A DNA stretch of 64,000 nucleotides from Paenibacillus durus ATCC 35681 (GCF_000993825.1 NZ_CP011114.1:3410001-3474000); one strand, 5' to 3'; counted from the first letter of the stretch, positions 42,586 to 52,859 are shown. Notes: generated by a model from the sequence alone, not told the origin. A program made the numbers and translations.

Positions 42586-43463
42586 TACTGCTCCTCCTGC
42601 GGAGTGAAGACGACCAACAGGTTCTTCCAGTCCTCATATTCGGCCGCTGGCTTGATGATCGCAGTCTTGGTCAGCCCGAATTCCCCGTCCTCGACGCTCT
42701 CGACGGTGCCGATTGTAAGCCCCCGCGGGTAGAGACCGCCGAGTCCGGACGATATAATGGTGTCACCCCTGGCGATCGGGTCTTTCTCGTCAATCCGGGT
42801 CATAATGAGCCGACCGGTCTGCTGGTCATAACGTTCAACCATGCCGAACGTCTGGTCGACTTTGCCGATGGCCGTGGCGGCGATTGGCGGCTGTGAGTTC
42901 GGATCGCTGCTGTCCATCATGGTCAGCAGCTTCACAGTGGACGTAAATTTACTCACTTGACTGATGATACCGACCATGCCTTTCTCGGAAATAACGGACA
43001 TATTCGGCTTGACGCCGTCCCGCGCCCCCAAATCAATAACGAGCGAATTGTTGCTCGGTTCCGTCGTCAGGCTGACAACCTGCGCGTAGTGGTACCCGTA
43101 ATTGTATTTATTTCTCTGCGCCTGCGTTAATTTCCACAACCTCTTATACTTCTCGGTCTCGGCTGCGATTAGGTTATACTCCGCTTTCTCCCGGGTATAC
43201 TGGGCAACAGTGATCTTCAGTCGTTCGTTCTCCTCGGCGAGACCCTTCAGGTTGGCGATATCTTCAAAGAAGCCCGCTATGTATCCAGCGGGCTTGTAGA
43301 ACACATTCTGCACAAAACCGGTCGTATCTCTGACGAAATTTTCGGGCCACGACAACGACTTTCTTGTTCCGAGAGAGAAGCCCATGACCACAATAAAAAG
43401 CACCAGCGTAATCAACAGTATGAACAGCCGCTTATTGCTGAACAGCTTAAACAGTTTCAACAC
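42585..43463 (-). CDS. mreC: Rod shape-determining protein MreC
   Basis: 292 residues. An N-terminal helix (about 12-30), a coiled coil (about 62-110, LKGLAEENERLKITVAQYTRE) and the extracytoplasmic beta domain with DLGARDGVKPNMSVISEKGMVG and IISSGLGGLYPRGLTIGTV. Start GTG 43463 or the adjacent TTG 43460. MreC couples MreB to penicillin-binding proteins. Confidence 0.95.
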   Translation of the reverse strand: MLKLFKLFSNKRLFILLITLVLFIVVMGFSLGTRKSLSWPENFVRDTTGFVQNVFYKPAGYIAGFFEDIANLKGLAEENERLKITVAQYTREKAEYNLIAAETEKYKRLWKLTQAQRNKYNYGYHYAQVVSLTTEPSNNSLVIDLGARDGVKPNMSVISEKGMVGIISQVSKFTSTVKLLTMMDSSDPNSQPPIAATAIGKVDQTFGMVERYDQQTGRLIMTRIDEKDPIARGDTIISSGLGGLYPRGLTIGTVESVEDGEFGLTKTAIIKPAAEYEDWKNLLVVFTPQEEQ

Positions 43464-43528
43464 CCTCTAACAACCGTTTTCTCTCCCGCTCCAGAAGTTC
43501 TAGATAGCCTTCCTCTCTCCCCATAAAC

Positions 43529-44563
43529 CTACCGTTTCGACCGAAAGGATGCGCTGCCTCGGGTCTTGAACAGATGGATATTTTCCAGCGCTTTACCGGT
43601 TCCGATCGCCACGCAGTCGAGCGGATTCTCCGCTACGATAACAGGCATGCCGGTCTCGCGTGCCAGCAGCTTATCCAAATTGCGAAGCAGCGCCCCCCCG
43701 CCGGTCAGAACAATCCCACGGTCCATAATGTCGGCGGCAAGCTCAGGCGGACATTTCTCCAGCGTTACTTTTACCGCTTCGGTAATCGCATTGACCGTAT
43801 CGGCCAGCGCCTCGGAAATCTCGCCCGATGTGATGCTGAGTGTCTTTGGAAGTCCGGTCACAAGATCCCGTCCTCGGATTTCCATCGTCTCCGCCTTCTC
43901 TAGCGGCAGTGCGGAGCCAATATCCATCTTCAATTGTTCCGCCGTGCGTTCCCCAATCATGAGGTTGTATTGGCGCTTAATGTACTGGATAATTGACTCG
44001 TCCATCTCGTCTCCGGCCACACGTACGGACCGGCTTGTTACAATACCACCAAGAGAAATGACGGCAACCTCCGTCGTGCCACCGCCAATATCGACGACCA
44101 TGCTGCCCGTCGGTTCCCATACCGGCAGGTCGGCGCCGATCGCGGCCGCGAACGGCTCCTCGATAATATATGCCTCGCGGGCTCCGGCTTGCTTCGTCGC
44201 ATCCTCTACGGCCCGCTGCTCCACGGCGGTAATTCCCGAAGGTACACATACCATTACGTTCGGATGGCGCTGGAACATGGAGCGCTGCTTCTGAGCCTGC
44301 CGGATAAAGTATTTAATCATGGTAGCGGTTGTATCGAAGTCGGCGATAACCCCATCCTTCATCGGACGGATAGCCCGGATATTTCCCGGCGTGCGGCCGA
44401 TCATTTTTTTGGCGGATTCGCCTACAGCTTCAATCGTTTTCGTATCGGTACGGATCGCGACAACGGAAGGCTCTCTTACCACAATGCCTTTTCCGCGGAC
44501 GTAAACCAGTGTATTTGCCGTTCCCAAGTCAATTCCCAAATCTTTTGTAAAGCCACCTAACAT
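43529..44563 (-). CDS. mreB: Rod shape-determining actin homologue MreB
   Basis: 344 residues. Actin-like ATPase with phosphate-1 [26 protein letters not shown], phosphate-2 [18 protein letters not shown] and adenosine motif [11 protein letters not shown]. Forms membrane filaments that steer lateral wall synthesis. ATG 44563; 40 bp after radC. radC-mreB-mreC-mreD-minC-minD is the B. subtilis order. Confidence 0.97.
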   Translation of the reverse strand: MLGGFTKDLGIDLGTANTLVYVRGKGIVVREPSVVAIRTDTKTIEAVGESAKKMIGRTPGNIRAIRPMKDGVIADFDTTATMIKYFIRQAQKQRSMFQRHPNVMVCVPSGITAVEQRAVEDATKQAGAREAYIIEEPFAAAIGADLPVWEPTGSMVVDIGGGTTEVAVISLGGIVTSRSVRVAGDEMDESIIQYIKRQYNLMIGERTAEQLKMDIGSALPLEKAETMEIRGRDLVTGLPKTLSITSGEISEALADTVNAITEAVKVTLEKCPPELAADIMDRGIVLTGGGALLRNLDKLLARETGMPVIVAENPLDCVAIGTGKALENIHLFKTRGSASFRSKR

Positions 44564-44603
44564 GCTGTAAACTCCCTTTCCCTGTCAATTGCATCGTTTA
44601 TTG

Positions 44604-45293
44604 TTACATAAGTCCTTGTTCCTTCATGCTGACAAATCCGTCATCGCCGATAATCAAATGGTCCAGCACGTCAATTCCAACAATTCCGCCTGCCTCAAGC
44701 AGTCTTCGGGTCAGGGAAATATCCTCCGGACTCGGTGTCGGATCGCCGCTGGGATGGTTATGAGCACATATAATGGAAGCGCTGCTGCACTTAATGGCCG
44801 CCCGAAATACCTCTCTTGGATGAACGATGGATGCATTAAGGCTGCCCATCGAAAGCGTTTCCTGCGCAATTACATGATTTTTCGTATTCAAAAAGAGACA
44901 GACAAAATGCTCCTTCTGCAAATAGCGAAGCTGCTCGGTCAGAATATCCGCCGCATCATGCGGGCTGCGAATCGTAACCGGCTGGCCCAGCCGCGAGTTC
45001 GACATCCGGCGTCCCAGCTCAATCCCGGCTTTCAGCTGCACCGCTTTGGCGGGACCGATCCCCTTGATATCCATCATTTCTTCAATGCTAAGGTCGGCCA
45101 GACGGCGAAGACCGCCAACCTGTCCCAATATTCGCTGCGCCACATGAATCGCCGATTCCTGGCGGGTTCCCGTCCGCAGCAATATAGCCAGCAGTTCAGC
45201 CTGGCTGAGTGATTCCGCCCCATTTTGCATCATGCGCTCTCTCGGTCGTTCTTCATGGGGAAGGTCTCGCAGCATGAACGTTGACGATTCCAT
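44604..45293 (-). CDS. radC: RadC family JAB1/MPN protein
   Basis: 229 residues. N-terminal helix-hairpin-helix region (LLAILLRTGTRQES, DIKGIGPAKAVQL) and a JAMM metalloprotease-like motif near residue 175 (HNHPSGDPTPSPEDISLT). The role remains unclear; the old link to recombination repair is not well supported. Promoter at 45420-45448. Confidence 0.94.
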   Translation of the reverse strand: MESSTFMLRDLPHEERPRERMMQNGAESLSQAELLAILLRTGTRQESAIHVAQRILGQVGGLRRLADLSIEEMMDIKGIGPAKAVQLKAGIELGRRMSNSRLGQPVTIRSPHDAADILTEQLRYLQKEHFVCLFLNTKNHVIAQETLSMGSLNASIVHPREVFRAAIKCSSASIICAHNHPSGDPTPSPEDISLTRRLLEAGGIVGIDVLDHLIIGDDGFVSMKEQGLM

Positions 45294-45765
45294 CCCTGAT
45301 CTCTTCCTTTCAGCCTCTGCATATGCGATATGGCTGTATGACAGTAATAGTTATCGAATAACTATGCGTGCGCGTCCGAAAATCCCAACAAGCGCCCCAG
45401 TTATCTTATACCCTAAATCATTATACGGGTAAAGCCAGCTCAATACAAATATAAATCGGACAGGGGAAGGAACCGCTTTAATACACTTTCGCCGCTTGCT
45501 CCAACCTGAAATTACCGTTCCTTGGAACGATTCGGCTATTTTTTATCATCCATCTTAGTGCAATACCTATCCGTACTAGTCGTAGCATCAAAGGAGACGC
45601 CGATACTAAGAGCATTGATGGGATCCGCTTATTGTCAAACATGATTTTTAAAAGTACTCATTTCACAAAAATGGTCTTTTAGTAGTGTGTTTTCCGAGAT
45701 AAGACTAAAGTCCAATGAATCATAGGATATTAATCTTTCCCTTGGCACTTACATGCCCCTCTCAA
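45294..45765. other. 472-bp gap between maf and radC
   Basis: Holds the radC promoter at 45420-45448 and a short palindrome CGTTCC-AA-GGAACG (near 45508-45525). It is A/T-richer than its flanks. No gene with a start and ribosome binding site is seen; in B. subtilis maf and radC are adjacent. Confidence 0.6.
45420..45448 (-). promoter_or_regulatory. Promoter for radC-mreBCD-minCD
   Basis: Minus strand TTGTAT, 17 bases, TATAAT, about 127 bp before radC. Confidence 0.7.
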
Positions 45766-46548
45766 TTATGCCTTTAACGGATTGATGCCAAATTCCAACA
45801 GCATCCGGTAAAGAAGATTCAATGGAAGTCCCATTATACTGTAAAAGTCACCCTCAATCTTTTCAATAAAAAGCGAGCCTATTCCCTGAACCCCGTAGCT
45901 TCCGGCTTTATCCATCGGCTCGCCCGTCTTGATATAGCCGTCGATTTCTTGGGCCGACATCGGCCGGAAAGTCACACGGCTCTCCGTATAGCCGGCAATA
46001 GCCGCAGGCTCTCCGTTGGGCGATTGCGACAGCACGCGGTACCGTCCAATGCCGCCGAGCCACACCGAATCGCTGCCGGTATTTTCATTGCTTCCCGGCT
46101 TGCCCGGGCTGCTAAAGGCAGGGGCTGCCATTTTCACCAAAGCCGCTTCTGCTGATATCCCCTCCCGGAGCATGCCGCCGTTCACCCCATCCCCGAGCTT
46201 AATGCAGGCCACACCCGTATACACTTTATGGCTTCGCCCCTGAAGGGCGGTTAGCATCTCCCTGCTCTCTTCCTCATCTGCCGGTTTGCCGAGAATACGC
46301 CCCTCTAGAACAACAATCGTATCGCTTCCGAGGATGACTCCGCTCCGTTCTCCTGCAAGCGGAAGAACAGCTTCCGCTTTGCGCAGGGCAAGCGCGCTTA
46401 CAATTTGTTCAGGTTCCCACTCTGCCGGAAAGCTCTCATCGGCCTCGCGCGGGATAACGTCAAAGGGCAGTCCCAGTAAAGATAAAAGCTCCCGGCGGCG
46501 AGGCGAACCGGAAGCAAGAATAATCGGAGTTATGCTGTTATCGTTCAT
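45766..46548 (-). CDS. maf: Maf nucleotide pyrophosphatase with an internal insertion
   Basis: 260 residues from ATG 46548 (AAAGGAAC upstream). A house-cleaning dTTP/UTP pyrophosphatase, also linked to division arrest. LASGSPRRRELL, GSDTIVVLEGRILGKP, QGRSHKVYTGV, ESRVTFRPM and GEPMDKAGSYGVQG cover the active site. Between VYTGVACIKLGDG and YTESRVTF are about 65-70 residues absent from B. subtilis Maf (189 residues), Ser/Gly/Pro/Asn-rich at first. All catalytic motifs lie outside the insertion. Confidence 0.92.
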   Translation of the reverse strand: MNDNSITPIILASGSPRRRELLSLLGLPFDVIPREADESFPAEWEPEQIVSALALRKAEAVLPLAGERSGVILGSDTIVVLEGRILGKPADEEESREMLTALQGRSHKVYTGVACIKLGDGVNGGMLREGISAEAALVKMAAPAFSSPGKPGSNENTGSDSVWLGGIGRYRVLSQSPNGEPAAIAGYTESRVTFRPMSAQEIDGYIKTGEPMDKAGSYGVQGIGSLFIEKIEGDFYSIMGLPLNLLYRMLLEFGINPLKA

Positions 46549-46581
46549 GTTGTAATTGTTCCTTTCCATATGGTGAAATGC

Positions 46582-46824
46582 TTACTTCCTGCGGTACAGC
46601 CACACGGCGATAATAATACCGATCAGGCTTAGTATGCACAATTTCAGTTGAATCGTAACGTCATAAGAAAGGATGTCCAGATCGGCTTGCGGCGACCATT
46701 TGATCAACGTCGACTTTGTCAGGAAGGACAGTGCTTTAACCGGCTGCAGAAGCTTCGCTGCCCAGGCGCCGACCAGCCAGCCCAGAATCAAGTAAAGCAA
46801 AAGCATACCTATATTTTTCTTCAT
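46582..46824 (-). CDS. DUF4321 small membrane protein
   Basis: 80 residues with two membrane segments (about 5-23 and 58-77) and a basic C-terminus (WLYRRK), matching the DUF4321 family by size, layout and location beside maf. Function unknown. ATG 46824 follows GGAGGGAAG. The maf start is 33 bp downstream. Confidence 0.75.
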   Translation of the reverse strand: MKKNIGMLLLYLILGWLVGAWAAKLLQPVKALSFLTKSTLIKWSPQADLDILSYDVTIQLKLCILSLIGIIIAVWLYRRK

Positions 46825-46966
46825 TAACTATCTTCCCTCCGCCAGCCTATGACATCCCCATCATTATACGGTGAAAATACGGTGAGTACAATGCAAAATC
46901 CGGCGCGGGAAGGAGTCGCCCCAGCGCCGGGCCTGAGCTAACGCTCATATCACAATACATCCTTGC

Positions 46967-48433
46967 CTAACCTTGTTCCATTGACGCAAGCAGCCGTTTC
47001 TGGCCGCTGAACATGTCGAGCATCGCCGCCTGTACTTCCCACAGCAGGCCGTCCGCCTTGCTCTTGCTATACTCGTTCATAGCCGACACGCCCCGGCTCA
47101 CGGATTTCTCCAGTTCCTTGGCGGTGGCCAAGGGCCCAGACGGCAGTCCCGCCTCCAGCGCCTTCACCGCTTCCGTCCATTGCAGATGCAGATCGCTTAC
47201 CTTCGCGGTGTCCGCGGCCGCATCACCGCCGAGCAGCGAGGCGGAGAGGGAGCTGAGCTCGCTCAGCAATTCTCCGCTGGTATTAAAATAACGGGTAACC
47301 GTCTCGCCATTCCCGCCAAATACAAGCTGGCTCTCGGAAGGAAGAGAGACTTCCTTCACATATAAATCGATGCCCTGCGCCTTCAGTCTGCTTCCGAGAA
47401 GCTTCGCCTGCTCCCGGTCGGATGACAATCCGGCGTACACCCGGTTCCCATCCCCAGGGTCTAGCCCTGCGGCAAGCCCGGCGCTCTCCAGCTCCTGCTG
47501 CGCCTGAGCCGCTCCTTCCGGCGTGCTGAACACCCCGTATTGGAGCAGGTAATAGCTCTGCGGCGCTACCTGAACCGGAACCGCCGGAGCGCTTACCGAA
47601 TTGCCCGCGGCATTCTGCTGCGAGGCAGTTCCTGGCGTAGCCGTACCTGTAGAACTGCCGTCATTAACTCCGCCGAAAAAAGTCAATGCGGCATAGCCCA
47701 GCAGCAGACCGATGCCGATGGCTCCGGCAACTGAAGCCGGGAATTTCCACCAGGATGAAGTACGCCGTGTAGTGTAGTAACCGCCGCCCGCATCTTCAGG
47801 CTCCTCCAGCCATTCCCGGCGGGGGCCGCCGGAAGCCGGTCCTCCGCCCGTGGTATAGGCCGGAGAGCCGTAATCGAAGCCGGCATAGCTCTCTTCGGCT
47901 TCCGTCTGCTCTGCCCGCAAATCTTCGCTTGGCCGGGAACGGAGAAACGCATCCCGCAATAGCTCCGTGTCCGTCTCCCGTTCTTTCCCGGTCAGTAGCC
48001 CGGGTGTCCATTCCGGGAGCGGATCGGCATACGGCCCGTACGCATCGCCCGCGATATCCTCTCTGTCCCGGATGGCGGTAATGTTCCATCGATCGCCAGG
48101 ACCGCTGCTTCCCTGTTCATCCCGATTGACTTCGTCAATCCTTCGATCCGGATTAGCGCCGGAACCGGAAATTTTCTTTTGGTTATTGTAAGCCTGTTCC
48201 AGCTCCTCCAGCCGATATTTCCGGTCCTGCGTTCCGCTCCATGCCTGAGTGGGAATAGGGCCAGCGGCGCTGCCCTGCTCCCGGCCTACACCTGCCGTTC
48301 GCCGAGCCTCGTCCAGGCTGTATATTTCCGCGCACTGCTCCTGCTTCGTCTCTCCGGGTCCGGGTTCCGGCTGAAGCTCCTTCGGCTTGTCCTTTCCGGC
48401 ATCGAACCGGAACGTCATTCTTCCGTTACTCAA
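46967..48433 (-). CDS. SPOR-domain membrane protein in the spoIIB position
   Basis: About 488 residues from TTG 48433 (8 bases after AGGTGAGG; GTG 48442 is the alternative). A long, charged, Gly/Glu/Arg-rich cytoplasmic part (about 1-225), one membrane helix (about 230-253, FPASVAGAIGIGLLLGYAAL), then a SPOR domain (about 290-365, YYLLQYGVFSTPEGAAQAQQ) and a helical C-terminus. SPOR domains bind denuded peptidoglycan at septa. B. subtilis SpoIIB has this topology and also lies directly upstream of maf, so I infer a SpoIIB counterpart acting in engulfment, though it is about 150 residues longer. Similarity outside the SPOR domain cannot be judged by eye. Confidence 0.78.
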   Translation of the reverse strand: MSNGRMTFRFDAGKDKPKELQPEPGPGETKQEQCAEIYSLDEARRTAGVGREQGSAAGPIPTQAWSGTQDRKYRLEELEQAYNNQKKISGSGANPDRRIDEVNRDEQGSSGPGDRWNITAIRDREDIAGDAYGPYADPLPEWTPGLLTGKERETDTELLRDAFLRSRPSEDLRAEQTEAEESYAGFDYGSPAYTTGGGPASGGPRREWLEEPEDAGGGYYTTRRTSSWWKFPASVAGAIGIGLLLGYAALTFFGGVNDGSSTGTATPGTASQQNAAGNSVSAPAVPVQVAPQSYYLLQYGVFSTPEGAAQAQQELESAGLAAGLDPGDGNRVYAGLSSDREQAKLLGSRLKAQGIDLYVKEVSLPSESQLVFGGNGETVTRYFNTSGELLSELSSLSASLLGGDAAADTAKVSDLHLQWTEAVKALEAGLPSGPLATAKELEKSVSRGVSAMNEYSKSKADGLLWEVQAAMLDMFSGQKRLLASMEQG

Positions 48434-48514
48434 TCCGTCCACCTCACCTTATCAAGTCTATAAGACAAGATATGATAGACGGTAGGAAAGTATGCATCGT
48501 TTGAAAGAGCCATC

Positions 48515-48557
48515 CAAAAGAAAAGCTGCCCCGTAAATGAAATTTCTGGGACAGCCT
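48515..48557 (-). terminator. Terminator after the SDR gene
   Basis: AGGCTGTCCC ... GGGGCAGCT followed by TTTCTTTT on the minus strand, 43 bp past the SDR stop. Confidence 0.7.
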
Positions 48558-48600
48558 CTATCTAAAGATTTAATATCATTCGATTGGTATCATGACTCTC

Positions 48601-49461
<861 letters not shown>

Positions 49462-49463
49462 CT

Positions 49464-49491
49464 ACTATAGCACTCTGGGAGAAAAAGGCAA
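49464..49491 (-). promoter_or_regulatory. Candidate SDR promoter, distal
   Basis: Minus strand TTGCCT, 16 bases, TATAGT, 81 bp before the SDR start. Confidence 0.45.
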
Positions 49492-49507
49492 AAAGACAGG
49501 GTGATTT

Positions 49508-49878
49508 TCAGAAAAACATCAAATAACTTTCAATAAATGTTAATAAGTCTGATACAGTTTGTTCTAATCTCACTCTCATTGACCGGCCAATAATCCTTCC
49601 GGGCACTGTTCGTCTCGGGCCCTGGTAAAGCAGATTCAACACACGGTACAGCTTGTCCGCCATTGTTCTGTCTTCTTCAACCTTCGCATCCCAATAGGTA
49701 TACATTCTGAGACGTACCCGGTGCCCCTGAAATTCGCTCAATGCGTCCAATTCCGGCAAATGAAGCGCCAGCCCATCATCCGTTGTCATTTTGAAACTGG
49801 TCGAACGAATGCTCCCGGCGTCAATCGCCTTGGCATACAGCGCTTTATCGCCAAAATATATCCGGATGACTTGATCGC
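49508..49878 (-). pseudogene. Unrecognised coding-like stretch with no start codon
   Basis: Directly after the tauB stop an open frame of about 123 codons runs to a TGA at 49508. Its composition looks coding and the product is protein-like (IRIYFGDKALYAKAIDAG, LHLPELDALSEFQGH, YTYWDAKVEEDRTMADKLYR). There is no ATG, GTG or TTG in frame until an ATG at 49789, which has no ribosome binding site. Starts further up lie inside tauB in another frame. I do not recognise the family. Most likely it is the 3' part of a gene that lost its beginning; a 93-residue protein from 49789 is the alternative. Confidence 0.45.
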
Positions 49879-50778
49879 CTAATATCCGCCGATTCGCGAG
49901 ACCAAAAACTGCCGCAATACGGCATATTCCTGGCTGGCCCGAATCTCGCCGAATGAACGCTGCGTATCTCCGGTTGTCAGCGGATTGGCGAAATCCTCCA
50001 CAATCCGGCCCGGTCCCGGATGCATAACGACAAGGCGGCTGGCCAGAAGCAGCGCTTCGTCCACATCGTGGGTAATGAAAAACATGCATTTTCCCGTCCG
50101 GCTCCAAATCTGGCGCAAATGCGCCTGCATGTTCTCCCGGGTAAGGGCGTCGAGCGCGCTGAAGGGTTCGTCCAGCAGGACGATTTCCGGCTCAGCCGCG
50201 AGTGTGCGGGCAATGGCGGCCCGCTGCTTCATGCCACCCGACAATTGATGCGGCAGCAGACCCGCCGAAGAGGTCAGGCCCATCATCTCCAGAAAGTACG
50301 CCACCCGTTCCTTACGCCGGGCCTTGGGCATACCTTTCATCCTCAGGCCGAACTCGATATTCCGGGCAAGCGACAGCCATGGAAACAGATTCGCCTGCTG
50401 AAAGACGACGCCCACATCGGAATCGGGAGCGGTGTGCCGCTGTCCGTTGATGGTGATCGTCCCGCGGGTAGGACGCAGATATCCGGCGATGATGTTCAGC
50501 AGCGAGGTTTTGCCGCACCCGGAGGGACCCAGCACCACCACAAGCTCGCCCGGTTCAAGCTTCATATTGATGTCGTCAAGCGCCTGCTTGAGGACCTTTC
50601 CGCCGCGGTAGGACAGCCCGATTCCCTCAAGCACAATACCGTGCCCCTGGTCAGTCAAGGTCTCTGTATCCGAGGATGCATCCCGGACGGCGGCTGCGCC
50701 CTCCGATGTTTGTCCATTTTTCCCGTCAACTCCAGCGTTCAATATCTCCTGGCCGCCAAGCCGCTCCTCCAAGATCAT
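49879..50778 (-). CDS. tauB: Taurine/sulfonate ABC importer ATP-binding protein
   Basis: 299 residues. Walker A GPSGCGKTSLL, Q-loop VFQQANLFPWLS, signature LSGGMKQRAAIA, Walker B VLLDEPFSALD and H-loop FITHDVDEALL: the nitrate/sulfonate/taurine ATPase type. About 45 extra N-terminal residues (Gly/Asp/Thr-rich) precede the domain. ATG 50778 follows AAGGAGAGG. The last complete gene of tauC-tauA-tauB. Confidence 0.9.
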   Translation of the reverse strand: MILEERLGGQEILNAGVDGKNGQTSEGAAAVRDASSDTETLTDQGHGIVLEGIGLSYRGGKVLKQALDDINMKLEPGELVVVLGPSGCGKTSLLNIIAGYLRPTRGTITINGQRHTAPDSDVGVVFQQANLFPWLSLARNIEFGLRMKGMPKARRKERVAYFLEMMGLTSSAGLLPHQLSGGMKQRAAIARTLAAEPEIVLLDEPFSALDALTRENMQAHLRQIWSRTGKCMFFITHDVDEALLLASRLVVMHPGPGRIVEDFANPLTTGDTQRSFGEIRASQEYAVLRQFLVSRIGGY

Positions 50779-50826
50779 AGTGCCTCTCCTTCCTTGAAGC
50801 TAAAATAACTGCCCGACGAGCTTAGA

Positions 50827-51960
50827 TTAGTTGACCGGATAAAGGTCGTTTCGCAGCGCTTGTTGATACACGGATAAATCCGGCGAAGCCGTAATCGATT
50901 TCTGCTCCACCAGAAAATCCCCGGTGTCTTTCAGCAGTTGGCCGAATGCTCCCGGCTTGTCCGGTGTCCCCATATATTCCGGCGAGGTCTGCTGGGAAGC
51001 GTCAAGCACGATAATTTCATTCATCGCTTGGAGAGTGGCTTCCGGCGTTAATCCAAGTTCCTTTGACAGCGCCTGCGCCGACTCCTGCGGATGCTCGCGG
51101 TAGGTCTTCACCGCTTCATCCAATACGGAGATATACCCTTTGACGAAATCCGGATACTTGTCGACAAAATCCTTGAGGACTACGCCGAACTCTCCGGTTA
51201 TACCGCCTTTGGCCGCTACCTCGGCGGAACTGATAATCACATCGCCGCCGTCCTCGGTCAGCTTGCTCTGGCTCGGCTGCCATGTATAAGCGCCGTCAAT
51301 GTCGCCCCGTTGCCATGCGGCGACAATATCGGGCGCCTGCATATCAAGAATGGTAATGGTGGACGGGTCGATATTTTCCTGCTTCAGCGCGGACAGAAGG
51401 CTGAAATGGGAAGTGGAGCCGAAGGTGGTCGCGATTTTATGTCCTTTCAGATCCTGAAGCGATTTGATGCCCGAATCCTTCTTGACGACCAGCGCCTCAC
51501 TCTTGCCGATAACGTCATGAATGTAATAAATCTGGTATGGAAGTCCTTGGGCAATGCCCGAAGCTCCTGGGGGAGTGCCGACCAGACCGAAGTCGATGCC
51601 CCCGCTGGCGGCCGCCACATTGACATCACGGCCGGAATCGAATTTCAGCCAGGATATTTTAATATCGGGATATTTCTTCTCGAGCAGACCGAGCGCTTTG
51701 GCCAGAAGCTCGCCGTTTGGAGACACCTGATAACCGATGCGGACTTCTTTGGGCAGTTCTCCTGTTGACGCACCCGCCGGGTCCGACGAAGCCGCTGCTG
51801 GCCCGGCCGAATTTTCCGTGGAGGGGGCGGCATTTTCGGCTGCATCCCCCGAAGTATTGCCGCCTACGCTGCCGCCATTGTTCCCGCAGGCCGATAATAG
51901 GAGCAGCATGGCAATTAGACTGAGTGAAAAGATCCATTTTAATTTATTAGGCTGTTTCAT
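50827..51960 (-). CDS. tauA: Taurine/sulfonate-binding lipoprotein
   Basis: 377 residues. Lipoprotein signal with lipobox LLLSAC (Cys at about 25), a Gly/Ala/Ser-rich linker (about 26-65), then a type II periplasmic-binding fold: VRIGYQVSPNGELLAKALG, AAASGGIDFGLVGTPPG and AAWQRGDIDGAYTWQPSQSKL. The last segment is typical of taurine-binding proteins. ATG 51960. Whether taurine or another alkanesulfonate is bound needs testing; no tauD or ssuD desulfonating enzyme is in this window. Confidence 0.88.
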   Translation of the reverse strand: MKQPNKLKWIFSLSLIAMLLLLSACGNNGGSVGGNTSGDAAENAAPSTENSAGPAAASSDPAGASTGELPKEVRIGYQVSPNGELLAKALGLLEKKYPDIKISWLKFDSGRDVNVAAASGGIDFGLVGTPPGASGIAQGLPYQIYYIHDVIGKSEALVVKKDSGIKSLQDLKGHKIATTFGSTSHFSLLSALKQENIDPSTITILDMQAPDIVAAWQRGDIDGAYTWQPSQSKLTEDGGDVIISSAEVAAKGGITGEFGVVLKDFVDKYPDFVKGYISVLDEAVKTYREHPQESAQALSKELGLTPEATLQAMNEIIVLDASQQTSPEYMGTPDKPGAFGQLLKDTGDFLVEQKSITASPDLSVYQQALRNDLYPVN

Positions 51961-52013
51961 TTCCTGTTTTCTCTCCCTTTAGTACGTCTAGTACATCAAC
52001 TGCGTGAACCTTT

Positions 52014-52859
52014 TTATTGCTCGATCCATGGCGACACACGCCGAATCAGACTCCGGATGCACAGATCGATTATGATTGCAATCAGCGCCATGATAATAAT
52101 GCCCAGATACATAATATCGCTTCGCAGGAATTTGCTGGCGTCCAGCACCATCCAGCCGATGCCGGACACGGCGGCCACCATCTCGGCAGCTACCAGTGTG
52201 GCATAGCTGATGCCGACGGCGGTACGCAGCCCGGTCAGAAGCTCGGGAAGGATGGACGGGAAGATGACAAAGACATAGAGCTTCCACCCTTTTGCGCCAA
52301 GCGATTTGGCCCCGTTAACCACTTCGCCGCCCAGACGCTGGACGCTGAATACGGAAGTTATAAATAACGGCGCAAACGCCCCCAGGAACAGCAAAATGAC
52401 TTTGGACACATCGGTAATGCCGAACCAGAGAACCAGCAGCGTGTAATAGGCTAGCGGCGGGAGCGGGCGGTAAAATTCGATAAACGGATCAAAGATCGCC
52501 CGTAGCCAGCGGTAACGGCCGCATAAAATGCCCAGCGGCACTGCAGTTGCGAAAGCGGCGGCAAGAGCCAGAAACAGTCTCCGCATGCTTGCCCCGATAT
52601 GGCTTAGCAAACTCTCCCCTTTGTACCCCTCATGAAGGATATCAATGAAAGCTGTCCAGACCGTATGCGGAGAAGGGAGAAACAGGGGGTTCACCCAACC
52701 GCGGCCGCTTGCAAGCGCCCAGATCAGTGCTGCGGCCAGCAGTGACAAGGCGGAAATACAGCGATACAGCCACTTTTCTGTAAAAGATGGATGGACCGAC
52801 CGGTCCGATTTACCGCTTTTTCGTTCTCTTGTCCCGGTTTCCCGTATCTTTGTCTGCAT
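52014..52859 (-). CDS. tauC: Taurine/sulfonate ABC importer permease
   Basis: 281 residues with six membrane helices (first about 32-50) and the importer EAA loop (VNGAKSLGAKGWKLYVFVIFPS). VNPLFLPSPHTVW and FIEFYRPLPPLAYYTLLVLWFG are typical of the SsuC/TauC group. It precedes tauA by 53 bp. The 135 bp before it contain a strong hairpin and no clear promoter. Confidence 0.9.
   Translation of the reverse strand: MQTKIRETGTRERKSGKSDRSVHPSFTEKWLYRCISALSLLAAALIWALASGRGWVNPLFLPSPHTVWTAFIDILHEGYKGESLLSHIGASMRRLFLALAAAFATAVPLGILCGRYRWLRAIFDPFIEFYRPLPPLAYYTLLVLWFGITDVSKVILLFLGAFAPLFITSVFSVQRLGGEVVNGAKSLGAKGWKLYVFVIFPSILPELLTGLRTAVGISYATLVAAEMVAAVSGIGWMVLDASKFLRSDIMYLGIIIMALIAIIIDLCIRSLIRRVSPWIEQ

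Noticed and set aside
49508..50107. A 199-codon gene starting at 50107 across the tauB end
   Set aside because: Its first 76 codons lie within tauB in another frame and look non-protein; only the part after the tauB stop looks coding.
52014..52859. Nitrate transport as the role of the ABC importer
   Set aside because: Nitrate and sulfonate permeases are alike, but the binding protein carries the taurine-type AWQRGDIDGAY segment and no nitrate reductase gene is near.
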